From assembly GCA_045540695.1 (NCBI GenBank), contig JAZQHR010000124.1:1-10712 (forward strand): DNA of 10,712 nucleotides. The letters run 5' to 3'. A model generated the notes under the pieces. It was not told the DNA's origin, searched no databases, and saw only the letters and a list, made by a program, of their open reading frames with translations. Shown one piece after another: positions 5,747 through 10,712 of the stretch. This stretch comes from JAZQHR01 sp045540695. Its GTDB lineage: Bacteria; Bacillota; Clostridia; UMGS1810. The position numbers and the translations under genes are program-made. Within the stretch, counting starts at the first letter, position 1; each line of letters opens with the position of its first letter.

Positions 5747-7050
5747 ATCATTAAGCTTTTGGTTTCACCAAGCACTTCCAGTGCTTTTTTTGAAATTTTC
5801 GCATACTTTTCTCGTTTCTTTCTTTCGCGTATGCCGTCGGAATTGATTATGCCGAAGTTTACGTTCATTGGCTGAAATTCACCCGTCGATCCGTGCGAAA
5901 CGTAGTTTGCAAGTGCACCCGTAGCTGTGGTATCAGGAAACTCTATTATATCCTTGCCATTTAATATTCTGCCAAGGTTAAGCCCTGCCACAAGTCCCGA
6001 TGATGCCGACTCAACGTAGCCTTCGACACCTGTTATCTGTCCTGCAAAGAAAATCTTTTCGTTTTTCCTTGCACGATAGGTGTTATCAAGCAGCTTTGGC
6101 GAATTGATAAATGTGTTTCTGTGCATTACGCCATAACGTACTATCTCGCAGTTTTCAAGTCCCGGTATCATAGAAAACACCCTTTTTTGCTCGCCAAATT
6201 TAAGGTGCGTCTGAAAACCAACTATATTAAACAGTGTACCTTCCTTATTGTCCTGTCTTAACTGAACAACCGCATACGGCGGCATGTCGCTGTTTGGATT
6301 GGTAAGACCTACAGGCTTTAGCGGACCATACAAAAGCGTTTCCTCACCGCGCTTTGCCATAGTTTCTACAGGCATACATCCTTCGAAAACAGTTTCCTTA
6401 TCCGCACCATGAGGCACAACCACCTCGGCATTTATAAGCTCTGTATAAAACGCACTGTACTCCTCTTTTGTCATAGGACAGTTTATATAATCCGCATCGC
6501 CTCTGTCATATCTCGCCGCCCAGAAAGCCTTTGACATATCGATACTGTCGAATGTCACAATTGGTGCAGCTGCATCAAAGAAATGAAGATATTCATCATC
6601 GAAAAACTTCGATATGTTTTCGTAAAGCTCGCCATCGGTAAGCGGGCCTGACGCTACGATAGTATATTCATCTTCAGGGATTTCGGTTATTTCCTTATTA
6701 ACTATTGTAATATTCGGGTGTGAAGATATCTTTTCGGTTACCATTTTAGAAAAGCCTTCTCTGTCTACCGCAAGTGCCCCGCCTGCAGGTACACGTGTGG
6801 CATCTGCACACATCATTATGACAGAATTTAGCCTTCGCATTTCCTCTTTCAAAAGCCCTACTGCGTTTTCAAGCATATCCGAGCGTAGTGAGTTACTGCA
6901 CACAAGCTCCGAAAGGGTTGGAAGAGAGTGGGCAGGTGAATATTTTTGTGGCTTCATTTCGTAAAGGGTTACCTCTACGCCCTGATTTGCAAGCTGCCAC
7001 GCCGCCTCACATCCAGCCAGTCCTCCGCCTATTACATTTGCCTTCATCAT
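5743..7050 (-). CDS. trmFO: TrmFO, folate/FAD-dependent tRNA (uracil-54-C5)-methyltransferase
   Basis: 435 residues, the expected length. TrmFO makes m5U54 (ribothymidine) in the T loop of tRNAs, using 5,10-methylenetetrahydrofolate as carbon donor and reduced FAD, unlike the SAM-dependent TrmA. The N-terminus has the FAD Rossmann motif VIGGGLAGCEAAWQLA at 6-21. It also shows the family motifs ELVCSNSLRSDML (48-60), with Cys51, and FEGCMPVETMAKRG (222-235), with Cys225. These correspond to the two cysteines implicated in Bacillus TrmFO catalysis. The late GQITGVEGYVESASSGL segment is the second FAD-contact region. It is translationally coupled to topA: the start ATG overlaps the topA TGA by 4 bases, and an SD GGGAGG (7057-7062) lies in the last topA codons 6 bases upstream. 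An adjacent second ATG at 7047 is possible but less well spaced. Confidence 0.96.
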   Translation of the reverse strand: MMKANVIGGGLAGCEAAWQLANQGVEVTLYEMKPQKYSPAHSLPTLSELVCSNSLRSDMLENAVGLLKEEMRRLNSVIMMCADATRVPAGGALAVDREGFSKMVTEKISSHPNITIVNKEITEIPEDEYTIVASGPLTDGELYENISKFFDDEYLHFFDAAAPIVTFDSIDMSKAFWAARYDRGDADYINCPMTKEEYSAFYTELINAEVVVPHGADKETVFEGCMPVETMAKRGEETLLYGPLKPVGLTNPNSDMPPYAVVQLRQDNKEGTLFNIVGFQTHLKFGEQKRVFSMIPGLENCEIVRYGVMHRNTFINSPKLLDNTYRARKNEKIFFAGQITGVEGYVESASSGLVAGLNLGRILNGKDIIEFPDTTATGALANYVSHGSTGEFQPMNVNFGIINSDGIRERKKREKYAKISKKALEVLGETKSLMI

Positions 7051-9149
7051 TTTTTGCCTCCCTTAGATGTATACACCTTTGGAGGTTCGCACTTAGGACA
7101 ATATTTCTTTTTAAATCTTCCTGTTCTTACATACATCTGACTTCCGCATTTTTCGCATTTGTCATTTGTAGGCTTATCCCAGCTTGTGAAATCACATTCA
7201 GGATACTTGTCACAGCCATAGAAGGTAGTGCCCTTCTTGGTTTTCTTTTCTACTACATTTCCACCGCACTTAGGGCAGGCTACGCCCACCTCTTTTACAA
7301 TGGATTTTATATTTCTGCATTCAGGGAAACCTGGGCACGCAAGGAATTTACCAAATCTTCCCATTTTATACACCATATTTCGTCCGCATTTTTCACAGAT
7401 AACGTCAGAAACCTCGTCGGCAAGTTTAACCTTTCCAATGTTTTCCTCCGCATCTTTTACCGTCTTTTCAAACGGCTCGTAGAAATCTGACATTACAGTA
7501 CGCCAGCCAATGTCACCATCGGCAATCATATCAAGCTGGTCTTCCATTACAGCAGTAAACTCCACGTCAACTATGCTTTCAAAATGCTCCTTCATTATGT
7601 CGGTTACCACTTTTCCAAGCTCAGTAGGAACAAGTGACTTTTTATCACGCACCACATAGCCTCTTGCAGTAATGGTAGTGATAGTCGGAGCATAGGTACT
7701 AGGTCTGCCAATGCCTTTTTCTTCAAGAGTTTTGATAAGGCTTGCCTCGGTATATCTTGAAGGTGGCTGTGTAAAGTGCTGCTCGTACTTAAGCTCTTTA
7801 AGTGACGGTGTATCGCCAACAGAGAGTTCAGGAAGCTTTTTCTCCTTCTCGTCTTCCTCGTCTTTTCCTTCTGTATATAACAGTGAAAATCCTGCAAACT
7901 TCACAGATGAGCCTGTTGCTCTGAACTCATATCCATTCGCATCGATAGATGTCGATACGATGTCGAATATAGCGTCTGCCATCTGGCTTGCCAAAAATCT
8001 TTCCCATATAAGCTTATAAAGTTTATACTGGTCGCTTGTAAGTGAATCCTTTATCATCTGTGGTGCAAAGGTTATGGTAGTTGGTCTTATAGCCTCATGT
8101 GCATCCTGTGCATCCTTTTTAGCCTTATAGAAGCGTGGCTTTGGAGGGTAGTTTTCTGCACCAAAGTTTTCCTCTATATATGCTTTTGCACTTGCCTGTG
8201 CCTCTGCAGAAATTCTAAGTGAGTCTGTTCTCATATATGTGATAAGACCTACTGCACCTTTTCCGCCTACATTTATACCCTCGTAAAGCTGCTGTGCCGC
8301 CTGCATAGTACGTTTTGTAGTAAAACCAAGCTTACGTGCAGCCTCCTGCTGAAGTGTACTTGTAGTAAATGGCGGTGCAGGGCTTTTCTTTCGCTCGCTC
8401 TTTTTAACATCGGTAACTGTATATGTTGCACCTTCAAGTGCCTTTACTATATCAAGTGTTATCTTTTCATCGCCAAGTGCAATTTTCTTTCCATTTTTAC
8501 CATAGAATTTTGCGGTAAATGTCTTTCTGTCCTTTAAGAGATTAGCATCTATCGACCAGTACTCTTCAGGGATAAACGCATTTATCTCGTCCTCTCTGTC
8601 ACATATAAGGCGTGTAGCAACCGACTGAACTCTACCTGCACTAAGCCCCTTTTTAACCTTTTTCCAAAGAAGCGGACTTATCTTATAACCAACCACTCTG
8701 TCAAGCACTCGTCTTGCCTGCTGTGCGTCAACAAGGCTTATATCAATAGCTCTTGGACTTTTTACAGCCGCTGAAACTGCGGTTTTGGTTATCTCGTTAA
8801 ATGTAATTCTGCATGGTGAATCTACGTCTATACCAAGCATATTTGCAAGGTGCCACGATATAGCCTCTCCCTCACGGTCAGGGTCAGTTGCAAGGAATAC
8901 CTTTGCACTGTTTTTAGCTTCCTTTTTAAGCTTTGACACAAGCTCTGCCTTACCCCTTATAGTGATGTATTTTGGTTCGAAATTATTTTCGGTATCTACA
9001 CCAAGCTGGCTTTTTGGCAGGTCGATAATATGACCCATACTCGCCATAACCGTATAATCTCTGCCAAGATATTTTTTAATAGTGGTCGCCTTTGCCGGTG
9101 ACTCAACTATAACTAATTTTCCCTTTTTCTCAGTAGCCTTTGTAGCCAT
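7047..9149 (-). CDS. topA: DNA topoisomerase I (type IA)
   Basis: 700 residues, typical for Firmicute TopA. It relaxes negative supercoils by single-strand passage. The N-terminal TOPRIM domain (about 10-140) has KLVIVESPAKA with Glu16 and the acidic triad ATDPDREGE (Asp89, Asp91, Glu93) that binds magnesium. GLSAGRVQSVATRLI (168-182) is the DNA-binding segment. The active-site tyrosine is Tyr305 in GLITYMRTDS, which forms the 5'-phosphotyrosine link. Three C-terminal four-cysteine zinc ribbons follow at about 585-611, 625-652 and 665-687, and the protein ends in a basic tail. The third ribbon is shortened (CEKC, then CPKC). The start is the ATG at 9149 with SD AAGGAG (9157-9162), which lies inside the final dprA codons with only 4 bases between the genes, so topA is translated from the dprA transcript. 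Confidence 0.97.
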   Translation of the reverse strand: MATKATEKKGKLVIVESPAKATTIKKYLGRDYTVMASMGHIIDLPKSQLGVDTENNFEPKYITIRGKAELVSKLKKEAKNSAKVFLATDPDREGEAISWHLANMLGIDVDSPCRITFNEITKTAVSAAVKSPRAIDISLVDAQQARRVLDRVVGYKISPLLWKKVKKGLSAGRVQSVATRLICDREDEINAFIPEEYWSIDANLLKDRKTFTAKFYGKNGKKIALGDEKITLDIVKALEGATYTVTDVKKSERKKSPAPPFTTSTLQQEAARKLGFTTKRTMQAAQQLYEGINVGGKGAVGLITYMRTDSLRISAEAQASAKAYIEENFGAENYPPKPRFYKAKKDAQDAHEAIRPTTITFAPQMIKDSLTSDQYKLYKLIWERFLASQMADAIFDIVSTSIDANGYEFRATGSSVKFAGFSLLYTEGKDEEDEKEKKLPELSVGDTPSLKELKYEQHFTQPPSRYTEASLIKTLEEKGIGRPSTYAPTITTITARGYVVRDKKSLVPTELGKVVTDIMKEHFESIVDVEFTAVMEDQLDMIADGDIGWRTVMSDFYEPFEKTVKDAEENIGKVKLADEVSDVICEKCGRNMVYKMGRFGKFLACPGFPECRNIKSIVKEVGVACPKCGGNVVEKKTKKGTTFYGCDKYPECDFTSWDKPTNDKCEKCGSQMYVRTGRFKKKYCPKCEPPKVYTSKGGKK

Positions 9150-9153
9150 TTAT

Positions 9154-10305
9154 TTACTCCTTTAAACTATACATATTTCCTGCAAAGCTAATTATTTTCC
9201 CTTCAAGCTCAAGCATCAAAAGCAGTGAATTTATCTTTTGTGCACTTAAGTGGGTCATTTCGCACAAAACGTCTATATGAATGGGCTCACTCCCAAGACA
9301 CGCAAGTATCTTTTCATTATCGCTAAGTCCGTCAAGCGAAGGTGCTTTTACCGACTCTGCCTTTTTTTCATAATCATTTTCATAATCGGTAACATCCACA
9401 TGCGTACGTGCAACAGGTTTTAAAAGATGACCGTATACATCTCTGTAACTAACAAGCACATCCTCCGCACAGACAACTGCACCGGCACCGCTTTTTATAA
9501 GCCCGTTAGGACCTTTTGACATTGTAGCATCAATATTACCCGGAACTGCGTACACGTCGCGGTTAAAGTCAGACGCAAGGTTTGCTGTAATAATAGAACC
9601 TGATTTTACCTCGCCCTCTACCACTACAGTTCCCTTGCTGACACCTGCTATAATGCGGTTTCTCTCAGGGAAATGCCATGGCTTTGGTTCGGCGTTAAAC
9701 GGATACTCGCTTATAACCATACCTGTTTCCATTATTTCCTTCATAAGCTTTGAGTTAAACCTTGGATACGCCATATTTACACCGCAGCCAAGCACGGCAA
9801 CCGTCGGAGCACCTGCTTTAAGTGCACCCTTGTGCGAACAGGTATCTATACCTTCTGCCATTCCGCTTACCACAAGTGCACCTTCGCTCGCAAGCTCGCG
9901 TGCGATATTCTCCGCAGCTTTTGAGCCATAGTCTGTACATTTTCTTGTACCCACCATAGCTATGCAAAGGTATTCGTTTAAGTTTATCTCCCTGCCTCTT
10001 GTGTACATAAGCACAGGATAATCATCTATCTGTTTTAAATCCTCCGGATAGTCATCCGAATCTACGGTTAATAGTCTTACCCTATATTTGTCCATTATAC
10101 CAACTATAGCATCAAGGTTTGATACATCTTTATCTGCAAGCTTTTCTACATTACCCTCGTCTAAATAGGCAAGCTTTAAATAATCGCTTTTAGATGCGTT
10201 ATAGATATCGTCTACCGAACCCACATCCGCCAAAAGCTTTCGCACCTTGCTGCGCGAAATACCTGCGTTTTGAGTAAGCCATAACCATTTTACTCTTTTT
10301 TCCAT
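9154..10305 (-). CDS. dprA: DprA/Smf, DNA-processing protein (RecA loader)
   Basis: 383 residues. DprA binds incoming single-stranded DNA during natural transformation and loads RecA; it is also widely kept in bacteria not known to be competent. Residues about 5-65 form a helical HhH/SAM-like domain. The Rossmann-like DprA core spans about 80-290, with the family motifs VGTRKCTDYG (118-127), SGMAEGID (147-154), FPERNRIIAG (212-221) and SGSIITANLA (235-244). A charged linker (about 295-325) joins the C-terminal winged-helix (DprA_WH, about 325-380; EKILACLGSEPIHIDVLCEM). All three domains are present and intact. The ATG at 10305 has only a weak SD (GGGATG), in contrast to the strong ones nearby. 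It is first in dprA-topA-trmFO, the order seen in Bacillus (smf-topA-gid). A YifB/ComM relative lies downstream in the window. Confidence 0.96.
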   Translation of the reverse strand: MEKRVKWLWLTQNAGISRSKVRKLLADVGSVDDIYNASKSDYLKLAYLDEGNVEKLADKDVSNLDAIVGIMDKYRVRLLTVDSDDYPEDLKQIDDYPVLMYTRGREINLNEYLCIAMVGTRKCTDYGSKAAENIARELASEGALVVSGMAEGIDTCSHKGALKAGAPTVAVLGCGVNMAYPRFNSKLMKEIMETGMVISEYPFNAEPKPWHFPERNRIIAGVSKGTVVVEGEVKSGSIITANLASDFNRDVYAVPGNIDATMSKGPNGLIKSGAGAVVCAEDVLVSYRDVYGHLLKPVARTHVDVTDYENDYEKKAESVKAPSLDGLSDNEKILACLGSEPIHIDVLCEMTHLSAQKINSLLLMLELEGKIISFAGNMYSLKE

Positions 10306-10436
10306 ATTATGTTCATCCCGTCAAATTAAAATAGCTTTTACAAATACAGTACTATAAAAATTTCGTTTTGTAAAGAACTTTTTTGAACTTTTTAAATTTT
10401 TTCTACTATTATATATACAAAATTTGTGCAAAAACT
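10306..10436. other. AT-rich spacer upstream of dprA
   Basis: This must hold the dprA operon promoter, as a strong terminator precedes it. A perfect TATAAT is on the minus strand (10413-10408), about 100 bases before the dprA start, but no matching -35 lies at the right distance. A second option is TTTACA with weak -10-like sequence nearer the gene. A tandem repeat GAACTTTTTT / GAACTTTTT lies at 10375-10393. No ORF of note is present. Confidence 0.4.
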
Positions 10437-10482
10437 GACAAAAAACAAAAAATCCTCATCTCGAAAATCGGGATGAGGATTT
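10437..10482 (-). terminator. Intrinsic terminator of the ABC-ATPase gene
   Basis: On the minus strand, AAATCCTCATC (10482-10472) pairs perfectly with GATGAGGATTT (10460-10450) around an 11-base loop, followed by a long T-run (TTTTGTTTTTTG) to about 10437. It begins 23 bases after the stop codon and separates this gene from dprA. Confidence 0.92.
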
Positions 10483-10505
10483 ATACTTAGCTTAAACCAA
10501 AATCA

Positions 10506-10712
10506 TTAGTTAATGATAGTCATTTCAGTTTCTTTATCAAATATATGAAGCTTGTTAGCATCAAATGCAACATTGATAGTTTCGTTAATCTTAGCTGTGC
10601 TTCTAGGGTTAACTCTAGCAGTAACAGCATTACCTTCGATTTTTAGATATAGATATGTTTCAGCACCAAGAAGCTCTGTAACATCAACGTCAGCCTTAAC
10701 AACCATATCAGG
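10506..10712 (-). CDS. Sugar ABC transporter ATP-binding protein (UgpC/MsmX type), C-terminal 68 residues
   Basis: The frame is open to the window edge, so the 5' part with the nucleotide-binding domain is outside. The visible 68 residues form the end of the regulatory OB/TOBE domain of MalK/UgpC/MsmX ATPases: ADVDVTELLGAETYLYLKI, then ARVNPRSTAKINETINVAFD, then the family-typical ending KLHIFDKETEMTI. In Gram-positive bacteria one such ATPase often powers several oligosaccharide uptake systems, which would explain a stand-alone gene with a strong terminator. No permease or binding-protein gene is visible after it. Walker motifs cannot be checked here. The ABC type is fairly sure; which sugars it serves cannot be told. 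Confidence 0.85.
   Translation of the reverse strand, partial: PDMVVKADVDVTELLGAETYLYLKIEGNAVTARVNPRSTAKINETINVAFDANKLHIFDKETEMTIIN

Noticed and set aside
6888..7490. 200-codon plus-strand ORF across the topA/trmFO junction
   Set aside because: It is a shadow of two well-supported genes on the other strand, with no family signature and no ribosome binding site.

Overview
The window looks like a chromosomal segment of a moderately AT-rich Gram-positive anaerobe, most likely class Clostridia (Bacillota). This rests on the dprA-topA-trmFO gene order, strong GGAGG-type ribosome binding sites, a folate-dependent TrmFO, a short CotJC/Mn-catalase-type protein and an MsmX/UgpC-type ABC ATPase. The species cannot be named from the sequence. 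Almost all genes are housekeeping and lie on the minus strand; only tRNA-Trp is on the plus strand.

Read in the direction of transcription (high to low coordinates), the window starts with the last 68 codons of a sugar-ABC-transporter ATPase (10506-10712), closed by a strong intrinsic terminator (10437-10482). An AT-rich spacer (10306-10436) leads into a tightly packed operon: dprA (9154-10305), topA (7047-9149) and trmFO (5743-7050). The topA ribosome binding site lies inside the last codons of dprA, and the topA stop overlaps the trmFO start as ATGA. These genes cover DNA uptake and recombination, chromosome supercoiling and tRNA m5U54 methylation. Where Bacillus has codV/xerC, clpQY and codY after trmFO, this genome has a short manganese catalase (4942-5607). 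It is followed by a gene-poor stretch of about 330 bases with several inverted repeats and a possible gene remnant.

Next comes tRNA-Trp(CCA) on the plus strand (4538-4613), with an almost consensus promoter and its own terminator. Divergent from it is a second minus-strand operon with a good sigma-A-type promoter (4416-4444): a YifB/ComM-family AAA+ ATPase (2845-4383), asnS (1426-2817), a membrane-anchored TPR protein (587-1411) and an RluA-family pseudouridine synthase that runs off the window (1-558). This operon mixes competence-related, translation and RNA-modification functions.

I see no CRISPR array, transposase, phage gene or defence locus. The least explained part is the segment between trmFO and yifB (about 4615-5742). 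It carries the Mn catalase, a 29-codon unrecognised ORF, several palindromes and a possible short plus-strand transcript. Two gene starts are corrected here to fit ribosome binding sites (TPR gene to 1411, Mn catalase to 5607).
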